Shown piece by piece: positions 56,871 to 64,000 of a DNA stretch of 64,000 nucleotides. The notes beneath the pieces were generated by a model. That model did not search any database and was not told the origin of the DNA. It saw only the letters and a list, made by a program, of their open reading frames with translations. The number at the start of each line of letters is the position of its first letter. Position 1 is the first letter of the stretch. Position numbers and translations under genes: made by a program. Source of the DNA: Aeromicrobium sp. 9AM (GTDB lineage Bacteria; Actinomycetota; Actinomycetes; Propionibacteriales; Nocardioidaceae); assembly GCF_902506105.1 (NCBI RefSeq), contig NZ_LR733304.1:1078334-1142333 (forward strand), read 5' to 3'.

Positions 56871-58400
56871 ATGCGCAGAACCCTGCCAGTGATCGCTGCC
56901 GTCACCATGACGGCCAGCCTTCTCATCGCCGGACCGGCGACGGCCAAAAGCCATCCCAAGCCCGTCGACACCAGCAAGCTGACCAAGGCCGTCACCGTCA
57001 ACGGCCAGCTCAAGACCTTGCGACAGCTCCAGGTCATCGCCAACCGCAACGAGGGCACGCGTGCGTCAGGCCTGCCGGGCTTCGACGCCTCGGCCGACTA
57101 CGTCGCCGCCCAGCTCAAGAAGGCCGGCTACAAGGTCAAGAGGCAGACCTTCGTGTTCCCGTTCAGCCGCGACCTCGAGCCGGCGACCCTGCAGCAGCTC
57201 ACCCCTGAGAACAAGGCGATCGAGACCGAGGCCTTCGACTACTCGGGCAGCGGTGACGTCACCGGCCCGATCACCAACATCAACCTCACGATCCCGCCGG
57301 GCGACGCAGGAACCGCGCCGTCGGGCTGTGAGCCGGCCGACTTCCCGGCGCCCAGCGGCGACAACGCAGTCGCCCTGCTGCAGCGCGGCACGTGCAATTT
57401 CGGCGTCAAGGCGGCCAACGCCGAGGCCGCCGGATACGCCGCGGCGATCATCTTCAACGAGGGCCAGGAAGGCCGCCAGGAGCTCCTCACCGGAACGCTC
57501 GGCGACCCGGTCGGCATCCCGGTCGTCGGCATCTCGTACGAGGACGGCGTCGCGCTGAGCGAGGCCGCCGGTGCAACGGTCCACGTCACCACCAAGACCG
57601 AGATCGACCTCAACCGCACGACGTCCAACGTCATCGCCGACCTGCCGGGCAAGACCAAGAACCCCGACCAGGTCGTGGTCGTCGGCGCCCACCTCGACAG
57701 CGTCGCCGCCGGCCCCGGCATCAACGACAACGGCACCGGCACGGCGGGTGTCCTCGAGATCGCCAAGCAGTACAAGAAGACGGGCCTGGCCAAGAAGGCA
57801 CAGCGGCCGGTGCGGTTCGCGTTCTGGGGCGCCGAGGAGAAGGGCCTGCTCGGTGCTTACCACTACGTCGAGAGCCTCAGCGACGCCCAGCGGGCCAAGA
57901 TCTACGCGAACCTCAACTTCGACATGATCGGCTCGCCCAACTTCGTCCGCTTCGTCTATGACGGTGACGGCTCGGATGGCGACGCCGGACCTGCGGGCTC
58001 GGCGGAGATCGAGAAGGTCTTCCTCGACTACTTCGGCAAGAAGGGGCTCGCCTCGGCGCCGACGGCGTTCGACGGTCGGTCCGACTACGGGCCGTTCATC
58101 GAGGCCGGCATTCCCGCCGGCGGCCTGTTCAGCGGTGCCGAGGGCGTCAAGACACCCGAGGAGGCTGCGATCTTCGGCGGCACCGCCGGTCAGCCGTACG
58201 ACTCGTGCTACCACCAGGCGTGCGACGACATCACCAACCTGAGCACCACGGCGATCAGTCAGCTGGGCGATGCAGCGGCTCACTCCGTGGCCGTTCTGGC
58301 CCTGTCGAAGAAGGGGCTCTACGGCGATGCGAAGCGCTCGACGAAGTCGGCGAAGAAGCTCGGCAGCGTCAAGAGCCACGGGCACGCACTGACGCGCTGA
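56871..58400 (+). CDS. Secreted M28 family aminopeptidase with PA domain
   Basis: A 509-residue exported zinc peptidase. The N-terminal signal peptide is LPVIAAVTMTASLLIAGPATA. The PA insert (DNAVALLQRGTCNFGVKAANAEAAGYAAAIIFNEG) sits near residues 160-215. The M28 core has VVVGAHLDSVAAGPGINDNGTGTAGVLEIA (His, Asp), FWGAEEKGLLGAYHYV (Glu pair), FDMIGSPN and QACDDITNLSTT. It is like Streptomyces griseus aminopeptidase. A Lys-rich tail ends the protein. It stands alone, with a strong terminator after it. Confidence 0.92.
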   Translation: MRRTLPVIAAVTMTASLLIAGPATAKSHPKPVDTSKLTKAVTVNGQLKTLRQLQVIANRNEGTRASGLPGFDASADYVAAQLKKAGYKVKRQTFVFPFSRDLEPATLQQLTPENKAIETEAFDYSGSGDVTGPITNINLTIPPGDAGTAPSGCEPADFPAPSGDNAVALLQRGTCNFGVKAANAEAAGYAAAIIFNEGQEGRQELLTGTLGDPVGIPVVGISYEDGVALSEAAGATVHVTTKTEIDLNRTTSNVIADLPGKTKNPDQVVVVGAHLDSVAAGPGINDNGTGTAGVLEIAKQYKKTGLAKKAQRPVRFAFWGAEEKGLLGAYHYVESLSDAQRAKIYANLNFDMIGSPNFVRFVYDGDGSDGDAGPAGSAEIEKVFLDYFGKKGLASAPTAFDGRSDYGPFIEAGIPAGGLFSGAEGVKTPEEAAIFGGTAGQPYDSCYHQACDDITNLSTTAISQLGDAAAHSVAVLALSKKGLYGDAKRSTKSAKKLGSVKSHGHALTR

Positions 58401-58410
58401 CCCACCCGAC

Positions 58411-58451
58411 GAGATCGGCGCCATCACCCTGCCGGTGGTGGCGCCGATCTC
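58411..58451 (+). terminator. Terminator after the M28 peptidase gene
   Basis: An 18-bp stem (58411-58428 with 58434-58451, one T-G pair) and a CTGCC loop. The sequence starts GAGATCGGCGCC. Confidence 0.8.
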
Positions 58452-58523
58452 TGCATTCTGCCCCGGTCCCGGTGCGAGCCCTGCGATGATGTGGCGACCG
58501 TTTGATCGCCGAGAGGAGTCGCC

Positions 58524-58943
58524 GTGCTGTTCATGGACGGAGCATTTGGCCTGATCGTCATAGGCCTGTGGATCTTCTGCCTGCTCGACGTCATCTCGAC
58601 CGACGAGTACGCCTGCCGCAACCTCGGCAAGACGATGTGGGTCATCCTCGTGCTGTTCTTCCCGCTCATCGGCTCGATCGCGTGGCTGGTGGCCGGCCGG
58701 CCGGAGTCGAACCCGACGTCGTCGATGCCCTACAAGGGCAACCACGGCCACCCCTCGTCGTTCCCGGAGTACGACCGCCCGGGTCGCTACGTCGCGACGA
58801 ACCCGGAGGACGACGAGACCTTCCTGCGCGGCCTTCGGGAGCGTGCCGAGGAGCAGCGTCAGGCGTACCGGGCGAATCAGCAGCGGGAGCTGGAGAACCA
58901 GAAGCGACGCGAGCTCGAAGAGGGCGACAGCACTCCGTCGTGA
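58524..58943 (+). CDS. Phospholipase D N-terminal (PLDc_N) domain membrane protein
   Basis: A 139-residue protein with two N-terminal helices (AFGLIVIGLWIFCLLDVIS and KTMWVILVLFFPLIGSIAWLVAGRP). The line LLDVI....CRNLGKTMWVILVLFFPLIGSIAWLVAGRP is the PLDc_N signature. A long polar tail with coiled-coil charge (ERAEEQRQAYRANQQRELENQKRRELEE) points to the cytoplasm. It is not a phospholipase. The GTG 58524 start has GAGAGGAGTC upstream. Function unknown. Confidence 0.82.
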   Translation: MLFMDGAFGLIVIGLWIFCLLDVISTDEYACRNLGKTMWVILVLFFPLIGSIAWLVAGRPESNPTSSMPYKGNHGHPSSFPEYDRPGRYVATNPEDDETFLRGLRERAEEQRQAYRANQQRELENQKRRELEEGDSTPS

Positions 58944-58969
58944 GCGGGGCATCGCACTAGGCTCGGCTC

Positions 58970-59875
58970 ATGGCACACGGTCGACTCCTGCTCCTCGACA
59001 GCGCAAGTCTCTACTTCCGGGCGTTCTTCGGCGTGCCCGACTCGTTGAAGGCTCCTGACGGCACGGTCGTCAACGCCCTGCGCGGAATCCTCGACTTCAC
59101 GTCGACGCTGACCACGCAGTACCGGCCCGAGGCGATCGTCGCGTGCTGGGACGACGACTGGCGACCGCAGTGGCGCGTCGACCTGATCCCCTCCTACAAG
59201 ACGCAGCGGCTCGACGTCGAGGGCGGCGAGGCCGACACGACCGGTGGCCTGCTCGGCCCGCAAGTGCCGCTGATCGCCGAGGCGTTCGGGCTGCTGGGGA
59301 TACCGGTCGTGGGTGCCGCCGATGCGGAGGCCGACGACATCATCGGCACGTTCGCCTCGACCTGGGACGGCCCGGTCGACATCGTGACCGGCGATCGTGA
59401 CCTGTTCCAGTTGGTCGACGACGCGCGCAACGTGCGCGTGCTCTACGTCGCGCGTGGGGTGTCCAAGCACGACGTCGTCGACAACGCGTGGCTGCGGGCG
59501 AAGTACGGCATCGACGCGTCGCAGTACGTCGACTTCGCGGTCATGCGCGGTGACGCGTCCGATGGCCTGCCGGGCGTTGCGGGCATCGGCGACAAGACCG
59601 CCGCCGTGCTGCTCAACGAGTTCGGCGACATCGACGGCATCCTCGAGGCGGCACAGGACCGGTGGTCGTCGATCAAGCCGCGGGTGCGCCAGTCGCTGCT
59701 GGACTCGGGCGACTACATCGCCGCCGCGCGTACGGTCGTGGCGGTCAAGCGCGACGCCTGCGACTTCGAGGTGCTCACGGGACCCGTGCAGCACGACGCG
59801 TTCCGTACGTTCGGCGAGACCTGGGGCCTCGGTGGAGCCACCGAAAGAGCCCTGACCGCGCTGGCAGCTGAGTAG
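58970..59875 (+). CDS. 5'-3' exonuclease (FEN-like)
   Basis: A 301-residue stand-alone 5'-3' exonuclease with the FEN/PolI N-terminal fold: LLLLDSASLYFRAFFGVP, WDDDWRPQWRVDLIPSYKTQR, ADAEADDIIGTFA (metal-binding acids), VDIVTGDRDLFQLVDDARNVRVLY, and the helix-hairpin-helix AVMRGDASDGLPGVAGIGDKTAAVLLNEFG. It acts in lagging-strand and repair processing. Leaderless start: TAGGCT (58958-58963), 6 nt, ATG. Rv2090 is the mycobacterial parallel in the same neighbourhood. Confidence 0.9.
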   Translation: MAHGRLLLLDSASLYFRAFFGVPDSLKAPDGTVVNALRGILDFTSTLTTQYRPEAIVACWDDDWRPQWRVDLIPSYKTQRLDVEGGEADTTGGLLGPQVPLIAEAFGLLGIPVVGAADAEADDIIGTFASTWDGPVDIVTGDRDLFQLVDDARNVRVLYVARGVSKHDVVDNAWLRAKYGIDASQYVDFAVMRGDASDGLPGVAGIGDKTAAVLLNEFGDIDGILEAAQDRWSSIKPRVRQSLLDSGDYIAAARTVVAVKRDACDFEVLTGPVQHDAFRTFGETWGLGGATERALTALAAE

Positions 59876-59880
59876 ACCCT

Positions 59881-59944
59881 CGCTGGGAGTGACGTTTGCG
59901 TCGGGGTGGGACGGCGATTCGCGACCCGAACGTCACTCCCAGCG
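59881..59944. repeat. 64-bp palindromic element, copy 3
   Basis: Outer ends CGCTGGGAGTGACGTT and AACGTCACTCCCAGCG pair perfectly; CCCT/AGGG flanks extend the stem by 4 bp. It sits between the stops of the convergent exonuclease and helicase genes and probably ends both transcripts. Same 64-bp length as copies at 17084 and 18020. Confidence 0.9.
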
Positions 59945-59949
59945 AGGGG

Positions 59950-62676
59950 TCAGCTCGTGACGCTGGTGTAGGCGACGACGCCTCGGCGCAGCAGGTCGAG
60001 CGACTCTCGGGCGGTGTCGCGCAGCGGACCGGGGCCGGCCGCATCGGCGATCTGGGCGACGACGTCGATCAGCTGCTTCATGGCGCGGACGAAGTCGCCG
60101 GCGGCCAGGTCCATCTGCCCGAGCACGTCGTCGAGCGAGGCGCCCATGCTCCACTGCCAGACCGCGTGCGCGAAGCCGAAGTCGGGCTGGTGCAGGAACC
60201 TGACGCGATGCTCGCGCTCGAGTCGCTGCAGGTCGGTGCAGAGGTTGGTCATCGTGTCGGCGACCTCGCGCACCGGCTCGTTGGGGAACCGCGGAGCGGG
60301 TGCGTCGTCGGCGTTGCGTGACTCGAACGTGAGACCGCTGACGACCGCGGCGAGCTCAGCCGCCTCCAAGCCGTCCCAGACTCCCCCGCGCAGGCACTCG
60401 CTGACCAGCAGGTCGAGCTCGCTGTAGAGCCGCTGGAGCCGCTTGCCGTCGTCCGTGACCTGGTCACCGTCGAGGTATCCCAACACGTCGAGCACCTCGC
60501 ACACCCGGTCGAACTGGCGCGCGACGGTGTTCGTACGCGACTCGATCCGGCCACGCTGGTTGGCGGTGTCGCGCTCGAGCTTGAGGTAGCGCTCGGCCCA
60601 GCGCGCGTGCTTCTCGCGGTCGGGACAGCTGTGGCACGGGTGGTTGCGCAGCTTGTCGCGGATCGCCGCGATGCGGGGGTCCTCGCGGGAGACGTTCTCG
60701 CGATAGGGCTTGTCCTGCCGCCACGCGACGCCTTCGGCCCGGTTGCGCAGTTGGGATGCCAAGTCGCGGCGCGACTGCGGGTTGCGCGCGTTGAACGACT
60801 TGGGGATGCGCATCGTGGTGATGGGCGCGACCGGGGTGTTGAAGTCGACCATCGCGAGCCGCCGCGCGTGCCGGTTGGCGGTCAGCACCATGGGTCGCGG
60901 GCCCTCGTTGTCGGTCGTACGCCCCGGATCGAGCACCACGGCGATGCCGGCCCAGCGCCCGACGGGCACGTTGATGACGTCACCGGGCTTGAGCTTGACC
61001 AGTGACTCGACGACGTCCTGGCGGTCGGCGGCTCGCCGCGCCTTGGACCCCGACGCCTCGATGTCGCTGAGCTCGCGGCGCAGCGAGGCGTACTCCATGA
61101 AGTCGCCCTTGTCGCACTGGATGTTCTCGCTGTAGCCCTCGAGCGCCTCGTCGGCCTTGCGGATCTGCCGGGCCAGTCCGACGACGGCACGATCGGCCTG
61201 AAACTGGGCGAAGGACTGCTCGAGCAGCTCGCGGGCGATCGTGCGGCCGACCTGCCCCACGAGGTTGACCGCCATGTTGTAGGACGGCTGGAACGACGAG
61301 TTGAGTGGGTACGTCCGCGTGCTGGCGAGACCGGCAACCTGCTTGGGGTCGAGGCCGGGCTGCCACAGCACGACGCCGTGTCCCTCGACATCGATGCCAC
61401 GGCGACCGGCGCGACCGGTGAGCTGGGTGTACTCCCCCGGTGTGATGTTGGCGTGCGTCTCGCCGTTCCACTTCGACAGCTTCTCGATGACGACCGAGCG
61501 GGCCGGCATGTTGATGCCGAGCGCGAGGGTTTCGGTGGCGAAGATGATCTTGACCAGACCGTTGCTGAACAGCAGCTCGACGCACTCCTTGAACGTCGGC
61601 AGCATGCCGGCGTGGTGCGACGCGATGCCGCGCACGAGGGCGTCGCGGAACTCGTAGTAGCCCAGGACGTGCAGGTCGTCCTCGGGCAGGTGCGAGCACG
61701 TCGCGTCGACGACGGCGCCGATCTCGGCCTGCTCCTCGGGTGTCGTCAGGGTCAGCCGCGCGTCGAGGCACTGCTTGACCGCCGCAGCGCATCCGGCGCG
61801 GCTGAAGATGAAGCAGATCGCCGGGAGGAGCCCTTCGGCGTCCAGACGTTCGACGACCTCGACCCGGCTCGCGGTGCGGTGCCGGCTGCGGGGACGCTTG
61901 CCACCCTTGCCGGGCCGGCCCTTGTGCATACGGGTGAACTGCCAGTCGTCACGCGCGATGCGGGTCAGCGCCTGGTTGACCTCGACGCCGTCGCCGTCGG
62001 CGCTCGACTCGAACAAGGGGAACATCTTGCGGCCCACCAGCACGTGCTGGTGCAGGGGTATCGGCCGGCGCTCCTCGACGATCGTGACAGTGTCGCCGCG
62101 CACCTCGGTGAGCCAGTCGCCGAACTCCTCGGCGTTGGACACCGTCGCCGACAGCGAGATGACCGACACCGACTCCGGCAGGTGGATGATGACTTCCTCC
62201 CAGACGGCGCCGCGCATCCGGTCGGCCAGGTAGTGCACCTCGTCCATCACGACGTAGCCCAGCGTGTCGAGCGTGCGCGACCCGGCGTAGAGCATGTTGC
62301 GCAGGACCTCGGTCGTCATGACCACGACGGGTGCCTCGCCGTTGATCGTGTTGTCGCCGGTCAGCAGCCCGACGTTCTCGGCGCCGTGGCGGGCCACCAG
62401 ATCGGCGTACTTCTGGTTGGACAGTGCCTTGATCGGCGTGGTGTAGAAGCACTTGCGGTTGGTCTCGAGGGCCAGGTGCACGGCGAACTCGCCGACGATG
62501 GTCTTGCCCGAGCCCGTGGGAGCGGCGACCAGGACACCGTGGCCGGCCTCGACCTCCTTGCACGCCTCGACCTGGAAGTCGTCGAGCTCGAACGCGTAGT
62601 GGCCGCGGAACGCAGCCAGGTGCGGATACTCCCGGGCGGCGCGGGAATTCGCATATTTCTCGGCCGGGGAGGTCAT
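59950..62676 (-). CDS. helY: SKI2-family DEAD/DEAH-box helicase (HelY-like)
   Basis: A 908-residue helicase. Motif I is VLVAAPTGSGKTIVGEF, motif II VVMDEVHYLAD (DEVH), motif III SLSATVSN, motif VI YTQLTGRAGRRGID. The long C-terminal region with C-x-x-C-type CHSCPD (HPCHSCPDREKHARWAERYLKLERD) and DSHCT arch-like parts fits the SKI2/Mtr4 group and mycobacterial HelY (Rv2092c). It probably remodels RNA; no partner nuclease is adjacent. Leaderless start: TAGGCT, 6 nt, ATG. Confidence 0.9.
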   Translation of the reverse strand: MTSPAEKYANSRAAREYPHLAAFRGHYAFELDDFQVEACKEVEAGHGVLVAAPTGSGKTIVGEFAVHLALETNRKCFYTTPIKALSNQKYADLVARHGAENVGLLTGDNTINGEAPVVVMTTEVLRNMLYAGSRTLDTLGYVVMDEVHYLADRMRGAVWEEVIIHLPESVSVISLSATVSNAEEFGDWLTEVRGDTVTIVEERRPIPLHQHVLVGRKMFPLFESSADGDGVEVNQALTRIARDDWQFTRMHKGRPGKGGKRPRSRHRTASRVEVVERLDAEGLLPAICFIFSRAGCAAAVKQCLDARLTLTTPEEQAEIGAVVDATCSHLPEDDLHVLGYYEFRDALVRGIASHHAGMLPTFKECVELLFSNGLVKIIFATETLALGINMPARSVVIEKLSKWNGETHANITPGEYTQLTGRAGRRGIDVEGHGVVLWQPGLDPKQVAGLASTRTYPLNSSFQPSYNMAVNLVGQVGRTIARELLEQSFAQFQADRAVVGLARQIRKADEALEGYSENIQCDKGDFMEYASLRRELSDIEASGSKARRAADRQDVVESLVKLKPGDVINVPVGRWAGIAVVLDPGRTTDNEGPRPMVLTANRHARRLAMVDFNTPVAPITTMRIPKSFNARNPQSRRDLASQLRNRAEGVAWRQDKPYRENVSREDPRIAAIRDKLRNHPCHSCPDREKHARWAERYLKLERDTANQRGRIESRTNTVARQFDRVCEVLDVLGYLDGDQVTDDGKRLQRLYSELDLLVSECLRGGVWDGLEAAELAAVVSGLTFESRNADDAPAPRFPNEPVREVADTMTNLCTDLQRLEREHRVRFLHQPDFGFAHAVWQWSMGASLDDVLGQMDLAAGDFVRAMKQLIDVVAQIADAAGPGPLRDTARESLDLLRRGVVAYTSVTS

Positions 62677-62711
62677 GTGTCCAGCCTACGCGCGAACGGG
62701 TGATCCACCCG

Positions 62712-63590
62712 CTATGGCGCGGGCGGCGCGAAGACCCGAAGAGCCGCAGGCTGCACGGTCGTCGTCATCGGCAGCGGGCCGAGCCGTTCTCCGTCGCCGT
62801 ACGCCACGATGCCCGGCGACGAGAGGGTCACTTCGCGGACCAGATGGCGCTCGAACTCCGGCATCGTCACGTGGGTGCCCTTGTAGAGCTTGGGGAACAC
62901 CCGGATCAGCTTGGCCTTGCTGACCGGGTTGATGACGACCACGTCGAGCAGGCCGTCGTCCATCGAGGCGCCCTCGCAGATGCGGATGCCGCCGCCGAAC
63001 GACGGCCCGTTGCCCACGGCGACCAGCATCGCCTCACGCTCGATCGTCCGCCCGTCCAGCGTCAGGGTGAACGGCAGCGGCTCGAACTTGCGCAGCTCGG
63101 CGAGGATCGCGATGTTGTAGCGCATGTTGCCTCGTGGCCAGGTCATGGCGTTGGCGCGCTCGTTGACCTTGGAGTCGAAGCCGGACGCGATCACGGTCGC
63201 GACGTACGCCTCGCCCGTACGCGCCAAATCGACCGTGCGGACGTGACCGGCGACGACCAGGTCGACCGCCGCGTCGACGTCCTTGACCGGGATGCCCAGC
63301 GATCGGGCCGTGTCGTTGCCCGTGCCGGCCGGTATCAGGCCGAAGGCGAGGTCCGAGTCGGCGACATGGTCGAGCACTCCGTGCAGCGCGCCGTCTCCCC
63401 CGACGACCAGGACACCGTCAAGGCCGCTGTCGATGGCCTGCTTGAGCTGGTCGCGGGCCGACGGCGCGTCCTCGCCCTGGATGCGGGTCGTGACGTGCCC
63501 GGCGTGCCCGAGCCGTTGGGCCGCCTGGGCGGCGATGGCCTCGCCGTGGCGCTTGCCGGAGGTCGGATTGACGACAAGCGCGTAGTGCAT
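62712..63590 (-). CDS. Diacylglycerol kinase family lipid kinase
   Basis: A 292-residue DAGK-type kinase (YegS/DgkB group). The nucleotide motif is VVGGDGALHGVLDHVADSDLAFGLIPAGTGNDTARSLGIP, the opening VVNPTSGKRHGE, and the substrate side VAVGNGPSFGGGIRICEGASMDDGLLDVVVI. It phosphorylates diacylglycerol or similar lipids at the membrane. Leaderless start: TACGCT (63602-63597), 6 nt, ATG. It lies 35 bases upstream of helY in the same direction but with its own promoter for helY, so coupling is weak. Confidence 0.9.
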   Translation of the reverse strand: MHYALVVNPTSGKRHGEAIAAQAAQRLGHAGHVTTRIQGEDAPSARDQLKQAIDSGLDGVLVVGGDGALHGVLDHVADSDLAFGLIPAGTGNDTARSLGIPVKDVDAAVDLVVAGHVRTVDLARTGEAYVATVIASGFDSKVNERANAMTWPRGNMRYNIAILAELRKFEPLPFTLTLDGRTIEREAMLVAVGNGPSFGGGIRICEGASMDDGLLDVVVINPVSKAKLIRVFPKLYKGTHVTMPEFERHLVREVTLSSPGIVAYGDGERLGPLPMTTTVQPAALRVFAPPAP

Positions 63591-63643
63591 GTGAGAAGCG
63601 TAGTGGGAGCGCAGCCTCGATCGTGCGCCTGACGACGGTTCGA

Positions 63644-63687
63644 CAGGCTCGTCATTCCGTTCCTGTTCGGGCGGAATGACGAGCCTG
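63644..63687 (-). terminator. Stem-loop after the secreted protein gene
   Basis: Perfect 16-bp arms (CAGGCTCGTCATTCCG 63644-63659 and CGGAATGACGAGCCTG 63672-63687) with a 12-nt loop, 3 bases after the stop of the gene ending at 63691. There is no T tract. Confidence 0.75.
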
Positions 63688-63690
63688 CAC

Positions 63691-64000
63691 TCAGGCCGCC
63701 GCGGACCACCAATCGCTGCAGTTCATGACAAATCCCGATCCGGTCGCTCCGTTGCACGACCGGATCAGCACCCTGGTCCCCTCAGCAATGTTGGGTCCGT
63801 TGTACGTCTTCCAGGCGCTTCCAGACCCGTTGTTGTTCCAGAGCGAGTGGATCGTGCTGGACGACCCGATCTTCCATTGCGTGACCGCCGAGAGGCTGTC
63901 GCCGTAGATGTCTTTCGCGCCGAAGATCTCTCCATCGGGCTTGAAATATCCCATGGTCACTTCGTGATTGCGGTACACGTTTGTCACGGTCCACTTGGAT
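63691..64000 (-). CDS. C-terminal part of a protein, probably secreted (partial)
   Basis: The frame is open to the window edge; only the last 102 residues are visible. They are rich in Ser, Asn, Gly, Trp and Tyr (SLSAVTQWKIGSSSTIHSLWNNNGSGSAWKTYNGPNIAEGTRVLIRSCNGATGSGFVMNCSDWWSAAA), with two cysteines that may pair. The composition looks extracellular. A GTG at 63987 (VTNVYRNHEVT) could be read as a start, but the frame continues upstream (SKWT), so the real start is probably outside. Confidence 0.6.
   Translation of the reverse strand, partial: SKWTVTNVYRNHEVTMGYFKPDGEIFGAKDIYGDSLSAVTQWKIGSSSTIHSLWNNNGSGSAWKTYNGPNIAEGTRVLIRSCNGATGSGFVMNCSDWWSAAA

Noticed and set aside
61378-62703. A 441-residue plus-strand frame across helY
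   Set aside because: Antisense shadow of a helicase with all its motifs; the composition is Arg/Leu/Val/Asp-rich and without domains.
1-64000. tRNA genes, rRNA genes, CRISPR arrays, insertion sequences and replication origin
   Set aside because: No cloverleaf with a GTTCGANNC arm, no repeat-spacer array, no transposase and no DnaA-box cluster was found on reading the sequence.

Overview
The window is about 64 kb of high-GC actinobacterial chromosome. Gene content and order point to the Propionibacteriales, most likely family Nocardioidaceae (Aeromicrobium or Nocardioides-like). This is an inference from layout and protein style; no 16S gene or other direct marker is present. No rRNA, tRNA, CRISPR array, insertion sequence or prophage was seen. 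Many genes start at an ATG or GTG lying 6-7 nt after a TANNNT-type -10 box, so leaderless mRNAs are common here.

Layout. 1-9.6 kb: end of a ctaG-like gene, sodA, then a block matching the Mycobacterium tuberculosis Rv1822-Rv1832 order: CDP-alcohol phosphatidyltransferase, DUF881, small basic protein, DUF881, gcvH, garA, ftsR-like MerR, bifunctional nuclease, second MerR, glycine riboswitch, gcvP. 9.6-18 kb: hydrolases, an overlapping trio of exported Ig-like proteins next to a polytopic membrane protein, small membrane proteins, and two lipoproteins separated by a palindromic repeat. 18-22.5 kb: sulfur assimilation operon cysH-cysD-cysN-cysG on the minus strand, with a striking ribosome-site-masking stem before cysG. 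22.6-28.6 kb: small membrane protein, YciO, hydrolase, VOC protein, MFS exporter, acetyltransferase, AlkA-type glycosylase, DUF1992 protein, methyltransferase. 29-32 kb: P450 plus ferredoxin, then an ArsR regulator with two SRPBCC proteins behind a double operator. 32-43.5 kb: class F sortase, VOC proteins, ZIP transporter, patatin-like lipase with a leader peptide, acetyltransferases, UvrA-like ATPase, DUF2238-like membrane protein and a helix-turn-helix/MurA fusion. 43.6-47.7 kb: AhpD-like protein and ECF41 sigma factor, phosphodiesterase, MFS protein and rbpA. 47.7-53.4 kb: a looser accessory stretch of hypothetical proteins, YCII, DHFR-like, GNAT and SDR genes. 53.4-64 kb: ppm1, lnt, M24 peptidase, M28 peptidase, exonuclease, helY-like helicase, lipid kinase and the end of a secreted protein gene; parts resemble the mycobacterial Rv2050-Rv2092c region.

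Functionally the window joins housekeeping metabolism (glycine cleavage, sulfate assimilation, lipoprotein acylation and mannosylation) with oxidative-stress control. rbpA has a SigR-type promoter match, and the ECF41 sigma gene has an ECF41-type promoter match facing itself. The most notable unexplained items are: the cysG leader stem; a family of three 64-bp palindromes; a 22-bp repeat array that supplies the stop codons of two convergent genes; a HTH-MurA fusion with a palindrome over its promoter; and the patatin leader peptide with its stem. All similarity statements come from reading the sequence and recall of families; no database search was run.
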